Origin: Gemmatimonadota bacterium
GTDB taxonomy: Bacteria > JBHIER01 > G020348925
Length of the DNA stretch: 41,915 bases
NCBI GenBank assembly: GCA_020348925.1
Contig: CP070758.1
Span: 4,952,433 to 4,994,347, forward strand
Direction: 5' to 3'
Positions 32,701-39,681 of the stretch are shown piece by piece. Below the pieces are notes generated by a model. The model was not told where the DNA came from and did no database searches. It saw only the letters and a list, made by a program, of their open reading frames with translations. The position numbers and the translations under genes are program-made. Position 1 is the first letter of the stretch, and every line of letters begins with the position of its first letter.

Positions 32701-33567
32701 TTTCTTTCTCTCTTTCTCCAATAATGCCTTTGCAAACAATGCTCCTCCAAGAGCACCGGCAATTTGAGTGTCGTGTTTCGGTTTCAGGGCCTCGAAGCCG
32801 ATCTCCTGTTCGAGCCTTTTAACGACACCGGAGTTTTTGGCTATGCCCCCGGTGATGGCAAAATCTTTCTCCACACCAATGCGTTCTAACAGAGTGAAAA
32901 CCCGATGGGCCATGGCCGAGCAATATGCGGCCAACACCTTACTCTTCGGCCAGCCCTCTCGCAACAGTGATGTTGCCTCGGACTTGGCGAAGACGACGCA
33001 GGTGCTGCTCACCGGCTCGGGTTCCTCTTCGACGTCGAACGACATGTCTCCAACCTCTTCAATGGAAACGGACAGGAGATCTGCAAAGACTTCCATACCC
33101 CGGCCCGTCCCGGCGGCGCACTTGTCGTTCATGAGAAAGTTGGTCACTTTACCACGCTCATCGCAATGAATGGCCTTGCAATCCTGGCCACCCATGTCGA
33201 GCACGGTGCGCACACCCGGTCCATACATCCAGTTGGCCCCACGGGCGTGGCAGGCGATTTCAGTTATGGGCCTCTTGGCAAAGGGTACATTCACGCGCCC
33301 GTAACCCGTCCCGACGACGTACTGCACATCCTCCAGCGTCATTCCCGTCTCCTCCATGGCCCAATTCATCGCGTTCCGAGCGCTGTCCGGGCTGTCCGAT
33401 CCGGTGCGCATATTACTGTATGCAAAGAGCTGACCGTCCGTCATAATCACCGCCTGGGAACTGACGGACCCGACGTCAACGCCGGCTGTCACGGACTCAG
33501 CCTGCTTCCAATCAATGTCAGGCGAGTGCCAATTATACTCCTTCCATCGCCAGTATTCTTCAGCCAT
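32698..33567 (-). CDS. bzdQ: benzoyl-CoA reductase-type ATPase/activator subunit (BzdQ-like)
   Basis: This 289-residue member of the ASKHA ATPase/activator family (BadF/BadG/BcrA/BcrD) couples ATP hydrolysis to electron transfer. The phosphate-binding loop VTAGVDVGSVSSQAVIM (about 26-42), the cluster-bridging motif MNDKCAAGTGRGMEVFA with C150, and VSSTCVVFAKSEATSLL with C190 are seen, then ITGGIAKNSGVV near the C terminus. A 25-residue N-terminal extension rich in W and E precedes the fold. With the paralogue upstream it would form the ATP-hydrolysing heterodimer bridged by one [4Fe-4S] cluster. The stop codon lies within a mobile-looking repeat. Confidence 0.82.
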   Translation of the reverse strand: MAEEYWRWKEYNWHSPDIDWKQAESVTAGVDVGSVSSQAVIMTDGQLFAYSNMRTGSDSPDSARNAMNWAMEETGMTLEDVQYVVGTGYGRVNVPFAKRPITEIACHARGANWMYGPGVRTVLDMGGQDCKAIHCDERGKVTNFLMNDKCAAGTGRGMEVFADLLSVSIEEVGDMSFDVEEEPEPVSSTCVVFAKSEATSLLREGWPKSKVLAAYCSAMAHRVFTLLERIGVEKDFAITGGIAKNSGVVKRLEQEIGFEALKPKHDTQIAGALGGALFAKALLEKERKK

Positions 33568-33616
33568 TTCTGCTCTCCTTATTCTCTTTTATCATTCTTT
33601 TCTCTTCACTCATCTT

Positions 33617-34396
33617 TCATTTGTTTTTCGCATGTTCTGCCGCCACTATTGCTGCCCCCAAGGCACTCACATATTCAGGCTCCTCGGGTATGGAGAATGA
33701 AATTTCCAAATTGTCTTCGAGAGACTTCACAAATCCAACGTTTCGGGCCACGCCTCCGATAAGAGCGACATCCTTCTCAATACCCACTCGCCTGACCATC
33801 GATGAGATCCGGTCTGCAATGGCATCGTGCACGGCCCTGGCAATATCCTCCTTGGCTGTTTTCGCATGGATAAGCGTGACGACTTCAGACTCCGCGAAGA
33901 CGGCACACTGCGCATTCATCGGCACGGCCTTCTGAGACTTTAGGGAGAGCGGTCCCATTTCTTCCAACCGAATCTCTAACGCTCTGGCCATAGCCTCCGT
34001 GAAGGAGCCGGCCCCTGCTGCACATTTCTCATTGACGGCAAAATCGATCACCTTACCCTTCCCGTCGCTTTTGATGGCTCGGCCTTCCTCTGCACCAACA
34101 TCGATAATAGTCTTTGCCGAGGGAAAGAGAAAGTTGGCCCCTTTGGCATCAGCCCCGACTTCTGTGACCGTATCCTGGGCGTACTGCGCTTCTTTCATCC
34201 CGGCGCCTGTTGCCGTAATGTTGGATACGTCACTCTTGGACATGCCCGCCATTTCCAAAGCCGCTGCAAAAGACTGCTCCGCCGCCGCTCTCTGATCGAA
34301 TCCGCTCAAGACAATGCTCTTAGCAACGATCTCGCCGTCCTTTAAGAGGACCACTTTTGTATTCTTCGCCCCGCAATCAACTCCAGCCGTAATCAT
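33617..34396 (-). CDS. bzdP: benzoyl-CoA reductase-type ATPase/activator subunit (BzdP-like)
   Basis: This is a 259-residue paralogue of the next gene. GVDCGAKNTKVVLLKDG is the phosphate-1 loop, NEKCAAGAGSFTEAMA carries C125, MNAQCAVFAESEVVTLI carries C164, and LIGGVARNVGFVKSLE the adenosine motif. ATG 34396 is chosen because GGAGGAG lies six to seven bases upstream; an ATG at 34417 is in frame but has no such site. Having two distinct activator subunits argues for a class I aryl-CoA reductase, since 2-hydroxyacyl-CoA dehydratases use one homodimeric activator. Confidence 0.82.
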   Translation of the reverse strand: MITAGVDCGAKNTKVVLLKDGEIVAKSIVLSGFDQRAAAEQSFAAALEMAGMSKSDVSNITATGAGMKEAQYAQDTVTEVGADAKGANFLFPSAKTIIDVGAEEGRAIKSDGKGKVIDFAVNEKCAAGAGSFTEAMARALEIRLEEMGPLSLKSQKAVPMNAQCAVFAESEVVTLIHAKTAKEDIARAVHDAIADRISSMVRRVGIEKDVALIGGVARNVGFVKSLEDNLEISFSIPEEPEYVSALGAAIVAAEHAKNK

Positions 34397-34439
34397 GAGA
34401 ATCTCCTCCGGATGCATTTAATATTTCGTTTCCCAAAAA

Positions 34440-35756
34440 TTACTCCTCGATCTTTTTCATATCCAATGTTTCCATAAAGGCATCAATCCTGGCCATGGTC
34501 CGGGTCTCATCAAACTCCCGCTCGTCGCCCATATTGCCTTCAAAAGTCATGACCGGAAATCCGGCTTTTTGAAGGGCCAGCCTGTTTTCAGCAATGCCCA
34601 CCGTAAGGCCCTCGCAGCCACGGTTGTAATGGAGCATGACACCGTTCAGTTTCCATTCCTTGGCGATGCGGATCATCATATCGCTCTTATAATCCGGTGA
34701 ATAGAAATGCTGCCACTCGGGCTTGCTCAGATTCCACTCGGCTAATATTCTTAAGGCCTGATCCCGATCTTTGATCTCGATTCCCTTCTGCTGCGGTGTC
34801 GTTCTCGGTCCCCACATCCCGTCCTCCTTTACTTCCCACATTCCGATGAGACCGAAGGTATACAAGGAACCGACCGAGACCGTACCAAATTTCTCGAGAT
34901 AGCGAAACACCCGCAAGAACCCCCAGGGCGGCTGCGTGTCGGTCATGACCCGGCACTGCTCGTTCCCGACGGCCGCGATGCCGCGCTCCACCCGATCCTT
35001 CACTTCGTCTCTCAACTCCTCGTAGTAATCGGCCACGATCTGACTGTGTTTCATCAAGGTACCCAACACGTAGAGGGAATACATGGATTTCTCATCCAAT
35101 GGAGCCGGGATCGTCTTGTTGAGCGTACAGATCTCGGCCCAGACCGATGTGGCCCGACATTCATCGTTGACGGCCTTGATCAGAAACTCATCGTTGTATG
35201 TCCGACCCGTCACCTTCTCCATCCAATCGATGCCGTCGTGCATCTGACCCACGACATAATTGAGTTTATTTTCTGATAACTGTTCATAGGGATAAGGGCC
35301 GACCGCCACGTCGATGCAGTAATGGGGAATGTCCGGCTCCAGATCCGTTACCACCTGGTACCATTTGGCGTGGCTGCAGCAGATGTGATCCTGCCAGATG
35401 AAGTCCGGTTTCGGGAACTTGCCGCCGAAGGCATATTTATCAAGAATGATTGAACCCCAGTAATTGCGCATATACGAGCACAGATCCCGGGCATAGCCCT
35501 TCCGCTCTACGGCTTCAAGGCACTCCAGGGAAAACTTCTTATCAAAGGCAATGGACGCGGCATAGGGTTCAGATGTAATGTTATACACATCCTCACCCAG
35601 TCCGGCCGGGATGGCATCGAAGCTCCAGGCCCCCCCCGCCCAACGAATGCCACCCTTCTCATGGGCCTGGGCATAATCCCGATAGTAATTCTCCCGAATC
35701 TCCTTGGCCCTATTCCACGTCTTCAAAGGTTCGGTCGGATATTTTGTTTTCGCCAT
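34440..35756 (-). CDS. bzdO: benzoyl-CoA reductase-type subunit B (BzdO-like, HgdB/FldBC family)
   Basis: This catalytic-side subunit of about 438 residues is related to BcrB/BzdO and to 2-hydroxyacyl-CoA dehydratase subunits. Cysteines likely to hold a [4Fe-4S] cluster are C93 ([14 protein letters not shown]), C126-C127 ([14 protein letters not shown]) and one in [14 protein letters not shown]. The final block [20 protein letters not shown] is typical of the family. ATG 35756 has GGAG six bases upstream; the GTG at 35771 would add five residues. It lies between bzdN and bzdP in the Azoarcus bzdNOPQ order. Confidence 0.82.
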   Translation of the reverse strand: MAKTKYPTEPLKTWNRAKEIRENYYRDYAQAHEKGGIRWAGGAWSFDAIPAGLGEDVYNITSEPYAASIAFDKKFSLECLEAVERKGYARDLCSYMRNYWGSIILDKYAFGGKFPKPDFIWQDHICCSHAKWYQVVTDLEPDIPHYCIDVAVGPYPYEQLSENKLNYVVGQMHDGIDWMEKVTGRTYNDEFLIKAVNDECRATSVWAEICTLNKTIPAPLDEKSMYSLYVLGTLMKHSQIVADYYEELRDEVKDRVERGIAAVGNEQCRVMTDTQPPWGFLRVFRYLEKFGTVSVGSLYTFGLIGMWEVKEDGMWGPRTTPQQKGIEIKDRDQALRILAEWNLSKPEWQHFYSPDYKSDMMIRIAKEWKLNGVMLHYNRGCEGLTVGIAENRLALQKAGFPVMTFEGNMGDEREFDETRTMARIDAFMETLDMKKIEE

Positions 35757-35848
35757 TTTTCGCTCCTTCACAACAATACTTCACATCTGTCATCGAATAT
35801 CTGCTACCTTTCTCTTTATCCCTGAGCCTCTGTGGGATAAATTCCAAT

Positions 35849-36982
35849 TTAAAACAGATCCTCTTCCCTCAACATCTCCAGAAACGCTTCAACCCTCACC
35901 TGGAACTGCCCCACAGGCACGGTCACGTCAAATTCGAGGAAGAGAGTCGGAATATCGTTTTCCTCAAACAGTTTCTTAATGGCCGGAATATCGAGCTCGT
36001 GGGGATCGCAGAACTTCTGCTGGATGAGGATAGCTCCCTGGACTCCGTATTCCTTGGCCAGATTCAACATGTGAGGTAATCTCGTCCTCTCCGGCCAGTC
36101 CTTGGAGGGGCAGGCAGGACGGTTGATGTAGCGTGCTGCGATGGCCTCGAGACGGTTCTCGTTGGGCGTCACCTCGTTCCAGAAGTAGCGGCTGCCTGTG
36201 CAGTGGTCATCGACGACAAAGGTGGCCCCCAGGGATTCCACCATTGACAAAAATTCCGTATCATCGTCCTCACTGCCTAAAATCATCAAGCGCTCTCCCG
36301 CAGGCCGGTCCAACGTCCGGTTCTGGAGTTCGTTCAGCGTCTCCTCATGAATGCGATTGTGCTCCTCTTTATCAATCATCTGGCTTGAAACAACCATGTA
36401 CATTGCTTCCAGACCGGTGAGAGGCGGATTATCCCCTTTACGCATCTCATAAATCTGCTTCATGAGACGGCGGTTTTTATTGACCGTCTCTATACCACGG
36501 TCAAGATCATTCTCTGTAATGGGCTTCCCTGTCCATTCTTCGATCGATTTCTGAAACTCTTTCAGCTCACCGGTCAGGTAGGGCAGCGCCCGCGGACTCT
36601 GTATGTGGTGGGGAGTCGTCATGTAATAACTGTACTCGATGGGAATATGGAGCTGCCAGGAGGTGAAGGCCTGCCTGATATGAAGGCATGACTGGGCGAT
36701 CATGATGCCGTCCAGATAATCGTAGCGGCCTTTGAGTCCCTGGGCCAGGCAGTCGCGGCAGAAGGGACAGAACATGCCAAAGATGTGCGGCTCGGTCACG
36801 TCCTGGGGCTCGTGGCTGCCCAGTATCCTCACGGGCAAGATATCCGCTGCACACAAAATCTCTTCAGGCACGTAAGTGCAGAAGTAGCCCATGACCTTGC
36901 CACCGTTTTTTTCTTTCCAATTCTTGACGTATTCATGTCGATTGTCGTACCATTCTTGAAACATTTCAATCATGTGGTACAT
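35849..36982 (-). CDS. bzdN: benzoyl-CoA reductase-type subunit C (BzdN-like, HgdB/FldBC family)
   Basis: This 377-residue partner of BzdO forms the substrate-reducing half of the enzyme. Cysteine positions are C35, C44, C72, C75, C78 (MFCPFCRDCLAQGLKGRYDY split at 71-90) and C99 (AQSCLHIRQ). The end motif PTLFLEFDVTVPVGQFQVRVE is like other dehydratase/reductase subunits. Length fits BcrC/BzdN (about 380). ATG 36982 is used; ATG 36973, better spaced from GGAAAGG, would shorten it by three residues. It heads the four-gene block, 109 bases after the asparaginase gene. Confidence 0.82.
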   Translation of the reverse strand: MYHMIEMFQEWYDNRHEYVKNWKEKNGGKVMGYFCTYVPEEILCAADILPVRILGSHEPQDVTEPHIFGMFCPFCRDCLAQGLKGRYDYLDGIMIAQSCLHIRQAFTSWQLHIPIEYSYYMTTPHHIQSPRALPYLTGELKEFQKSIEEWTGKPITENDLDRGIETVNKNRRLMKQIYEMRKGDNPPLTGLEAMYMVVSSQMIDKEEHNRIHEETLNELQNRTLDRPAGERLMILGSEDDDTEFLSMVESLGATFVVDDHCTGSRYFWNEVTPNENRLEAIAARYINRPACPSKDWPERTRLPHMLNLAKEYGVQGAILIQQKFCDPHELDIPAIKKLFEENDIPTLFLEFDVTVPVGQFQVRVEAFLEMLREEDLF

Positions 36983-37041
36983 CCTTTCCTTAGGCTAAGG
37001 TTGCAGTTTCTTAATCTCGATAAAATCCTTACGGATGAATT

Positions 37042-37083
37042 CCTTTTATTAAATGGAGTTAAGGCGTAAGCCTTTTAATAAAG
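37042..37083. repeat. hairpin between the asparaginase and bzdN genes
   Basis: CCTTTTATTAAA (37042-37053) and TTTTAATAAAG (37073-37083) are inverted, with an inner stem AAGGC-GTAA-GCCTT (37061-37074). No long T run follows on the minus strand, so it may be an mRNA processing or stability element rather than a terminator. Confidence 0.4.
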
Positions 37084-37091
37084 TTATGGAC

Positions 37092-38087
37092 TCATTCCTC
37101 CATAAGGAAATTCCCATTGTTTAATGTATTCTCACCCTTGAAATAGAGCGCGTACTGAAAACCCTGCTGTATCGCCGCTGCGCCGTATTCGCCTTTCTTA
37201 TTGAGAGCGATGAAAGCATCCTGAAAATCAGGTTTTCCTTTGTGACGTTTAATAATTCTCTCCACTGCTTCCTCGCAAGCCTCCTGGGGCGACATACCGT
37301 GGCGCATGTTCTCCACCACCAGAAAACTTCCGCAGACTTTGATCACTTCCTCGCCTTTTCCAGTGGCGGCCGCTGCACCGACCTCGTTATCGACATACAT
37401 ACCGGCCCCGATGAGGGGGGAATCGCCGACACGGCCGTGGATTTTGTATGCCAGACCTGACGTGGTACAGGCCCCGGAAAGATTTCCTTCGGCGTCGATG
37501 GCCACCATACCGATGGTATCATGATCCTCTCTCGGGGGGAGCCAATCGTCATCGTCGCTCATACCTTGTTTCCAGCGCAGCCATGTCTCCCGAGCTTTAT
37601 CGGTCAGCAAATCTTCTTCCTTAAAACCATGAGCCTTAGCAAAGCGAAGGGCTCCTTCACCCACCAGCATGACGTGATCCGTCTCCTCCATCACTTTCCG
37701 GGCGACAGAAATTGGATTTTTAATATTTTGTAGAAATGCCACAGCCCCGGCATTTCCGTCCGGTCCCATGATGGAGGCATCCAGGGTTACGGTTCCATTC
37801 TCATCAGGCCGACCGCCGTACCCCACACTCATCACTTCAGGATCACTCTCGGACACATTGACCCCTTTCTCAACAGCATCGAGAGAGGAACCACCCGACG
37901 ACAACACTTTCATAGCCGCCTCATTGGCTGCCATGCCATGTTCCCAGGTGGAAATCACGACGGGCTCCCCTGAGAATCCAGGTGAAGCCATGGTGTTGAA
38001 GGAGGAAAGATCACGCAGAGTGTAAGCGGCAACACCGGCAACGGCAGTAGCTTTTATAAAATCTCTTCGTGTAAATTTCTTTCCCAT
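37092..38087 (-). CDS. Tat-exported N4-(beta-N-acetylglucosaminyl)-L-asparaginase (glycosylasparaginase)
   Basis: This 331-residue Ntn-hydrolase is probably cleaved autocatalytically to expose a catalytic threonine. The N terminus KKFTRRDFIKATAVAGVAAY is a twin-arginine signal. The precursor has VISTWEHGMAANEAAMKVL, SVGYGGRPDENGTVTLDA, the cleavage site REDHDTIGMVAIDAEG (nucleophile T in HDT, about residue 188-189) and IHGRVGDSPLIGAGMYVDN, all matching the aspartylglucosaminidase family. The enzyme would act outside the cytoplasm on N-linked glycoasparagine or related amides. It is wedged between marR (38 bases away) and the reductase genes, an odd partner for them. A related unknown amide substrate is possible. 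Confidence 0.9.
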   Translation of the reverse strand: MGKKFTRRDFIKATAVAGVAAYTLRDLSSFNTMASPGFSGEPVVISTWEHGMAANEAAMKVLSSGGSSLDAVEKGVNVSESDPEVMSVGYGGRPDENGTVTLDASIMGPDGNAGAVAFLQNIKNPISVARKVMEETDHVMLVGEGALRFAKAHGFKEEDLLTDKARETWLRWKQGMSDDDDWLPPREDHDTIGMVAIDAEGNLSGACTTSGLAYKIHGRVGDSPLIGAGMYVDNEVGAAAATGKGEEVIKVCGSFLVVENMRHGMSPQEACEEAVERIIKRHKGKPDFQDAFIALNKKGEYGAAAIQQGFQYALYFKGENTLNNGNFLMEE

Positions 38088-38125
38088 GAGACACCTACCT
38101 AATTAAAAGTGAGAGTCACATCTCC

Positions 38126-38551
38126 TTATACTTCCACATTTCTCCAAACTTTCATCAACAGCCATTTCAATTGGTTCTTTTCTTCACGGCTAAAATCACC
38201 CGTTGCCACCTTGTTTACCTCTGGTGCAAGAGGGAGAAGAGTTTCCTTCAGACTTTTTCCTTTTTTCGTCAGATATATTTTTATAACACGCCGATCAGTA
38301 TCGTTGCGACGCCTCTCGACAAGTTTATCCCGTTCCATCCGATCCACAATACCTGTGATAGTCGGCCCGTCGAAATAGAGTCTTTTGCCCAGATCCGTCA
38401 AGGACAACCCATCCTCCTCCCACAGGACATAGAGTACGGCATACTGGGTGGAAGTAATAGTATGCTCAGCCAGACGAACATCGAGAGCCCGCTTCATCGA
38501 CCGTGCCGCCCTCGTCATCAAAAAGCCCAGACTGTCGTCAAATCGTTCCAC
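38126..38551 (-). CDS. MarR-family transcriptional regulator
   Basis: This 141-residue winged-helix protein has TSTQYAVLYVLWEEDGLSLT (about 33-52), LGKRLYFDGPTITGIVDRME as recognition helix (about 56-75), and the wing RRRNDTDRRVIKIYLTKKGK. The start is GTG with TAAGGA upstream. It is the first gene of the long minus-strand run. In Rhodopseudomonas a MarR protein (BadR) activates benzoyl-CoA reduction genes and others repress aromatic operons on binding CoA thioesters, so it probably controls this cluster. An imperfect palindrome sits at its start, suggesting autoregulation. Confidence 0.92.
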   Translation of the reverse strand: MERFDDSLGFLMTRAARSMKRALDVRLAEHTITSTQYAVLYVLWEEDGLSLTDLGKRLYFDGPTITGIVDRMERDKLVERRRNDTDRRVIKIYLTKKGKSLKETLLPLAPEVNKVATGDFSREEKNQLKWLLMKVWRNVEV

Positions 38552-38563
38552 TGCAATTCCTTA

Positions 38564-38584
38564 GTATAAGAATATTTTGTATAC
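38564..38584. promoter_or_regulatory. candidate MarR operator
   Basis: GTATA-(11 bases)-TATAC is an inverted repeat at 38564-38584 in the marR leader, downstream of the promoter at 38602-38631. Its size and half-site spacing fit a MarR dimer. Confidence 0.4.
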
Positions 38585-38601
38585 AATTATTTAGCGTGCT
38601 A

Positions 38602-38631
38602 ATAATATAGGCGCAAAAAAGCTTTTGTCAA
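38602..38631 (-). promoter_or_regulatory. sigma70-type promoter of marR and probably the downstream cluster
   Basis: On the minus strand TTGACA lies at 38631-38626. The -10 could be TATATT (38609-38604, 16-base spacer) or TATTAT (38607-38602, 18-base spacer). The operator-like palindrome follows. Confidence 0.6.
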
Positions 38632-38881
38632 GAATATTATTTTGACGAAATTACTCTGGAGAAAAGTAAAAATTAAAGACTGTCAAATGAAGAACTAAAT
38701 GTCTCCAGTTTGTCGCTTCACTTCTGTATAGTTGTTTGATTTTGACTATGATACCATAACACCATTGGTGAGAGATAACACTCTTGTAAAAAGGGTCAAC
38801 TCCTTAAAGGTAGTCACTCCGCTAATTCGGACAGGGATAACCTCTGTCCCTTCTTCAAAGAACGATTACATCCTCTTCACC
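38632..38881. other. AT-rich intergenic stretch
   Basis: No gene or convincing structure seen upstream of the marR promoter. Short plus-strand frames here lack ribosome binding sites. Confidence 0.5.
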
Positions 38882-39087
38882 CTATCCACCTTGTTTCAAA
38901 CCCCTCTCCTGTAACCATGCATAAAGTACCGGCACAAGGAGGAGTTGGAGAGGGTGGCGGTGGTGAGACCGCCGATGGCCGCGGAAGCCATGGGTTTCAT
39001 AACCGCGGAGCCTGTTCCAGTGATAAGCATGACGGAGATGAGGGCCAGGATCGTGGTGACGATCGTTGTCATGATGAGCCTGAGAAA
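38882..39087 (-). pseudogene. 3' relic of a heavy-metal RND efflux pump gene (cusA/czcA-like)
   Basis: Translating the minus strand from about 39081 gives RLIMTTIVTTILALISVMLI, TGTGSAVMKPMASAAIGGLT and TATLSN, the penultimate segment of CusA/CzcA proteins. A one-base frameshift near 38946 then restores LLVPVLYAWLQERGLKQGG and a stop at 38884-38882, the usual C terminus. Everything upstream of this segment is missing. It is only about half identical to the intact pump gene at 39682, so it is the remnant of a different pump, not a recent duplicate. Confidence 0.75.
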
Positions 39088-39139
39088 ACCTTCATCCGTA
39101 CACCAGATCTTGTGCTATTTTGTCATCAATAGTGATCCC

Positions 39140-39562
39140 CTATTGGTCATGCTGTTCGGGCTCTTTTGACGTCTTCTCGATATACTTTTCAGGCTCTTTC
39201 TCGAACTTCTCTTTGCACGCCGGGCAGCAAAAGTGGTAGGCAGAACCTTTGTATACACTGTACGATGCAGTGAGTTTATTGGATTCACCACCCATCACCG
39301 GACAGGTCGTGGTCAGATACTTCCCCGGATCCTTGAGGAAGGCTTCCTTGGCTTCCTCAGAAGCAAAGTAAAGGGTGTACGACACCGGAGCCTCGCTCTT
39401 TTTCATGACTTTATTCGTCACAGGACAGACGACCTCGTCGTTTTCGGTCTTCTTCATCGATTCATGTTGATGCTGTTCAGTCTGTATCTGGGCTTCAATA
39501 TACAGACTGAAAGCAATAGCAACTACAGCGATGAAGGCTATAGAAAAAAATATGCGTCTCAT
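39140..39562 (-). CDS. periplasmic YHS-domain protein
   Basis: This 140-residue protein has an N-terminal hydrophobic signal or anchor (about 3-22), a His/Met-rich linker (EQHQHESMKK), and two YHS-like metal-binding units. The first, VCPVTNKVMKKSEAPVSYTL then FASEEAKEAFLKDP, spans about 45-80. The second begins TCPVMGGESNKL and ends YHFCCPACKEKFEKEPEKYI. YHS proteins are often encoded with copper/silver transport genes and may carry metal to a pump; here it lies between an intact and a broken RND gene, supporting that. AAGGAGGAG precedes the start. Confidence 0.88.
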   Translation of the reverse strand: MRRIFFSIAFIAVVAIAFSLYIEAQIQTEQHQHESMKKTENDEVVCPVTNKVMKKSEAPVSYTLYFASEEAKEAFLKDPGKYLTTTCPVMGGESNKLTASYSVYKGSAYHFCCPACKEKFEKEPEKYIEKTSKEPEQHDQ

Positions 39563-39681
39563 TTTCTGCTCCTCCTTCTAAAGAATATGGTTGACAACAG
39601 ACCTTCATTAGAAATTCAGACCTCTCAAAATCTCTTTCACCTCCTCTCAACGCAATGAGGAATCATACCGCCTTCAGTAAA

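Noticed and set aside
32698-36982. 2-hydroxyacyl-CoA dehydratase plus activator
   Set aside because: Dehydratases use one homodimeric activator; two divergent activator subunits, the bzdNOPQ order and the ferredoxin/reductase neighbours favour an aryl-CoA reductase. Phylogeny is still needed.
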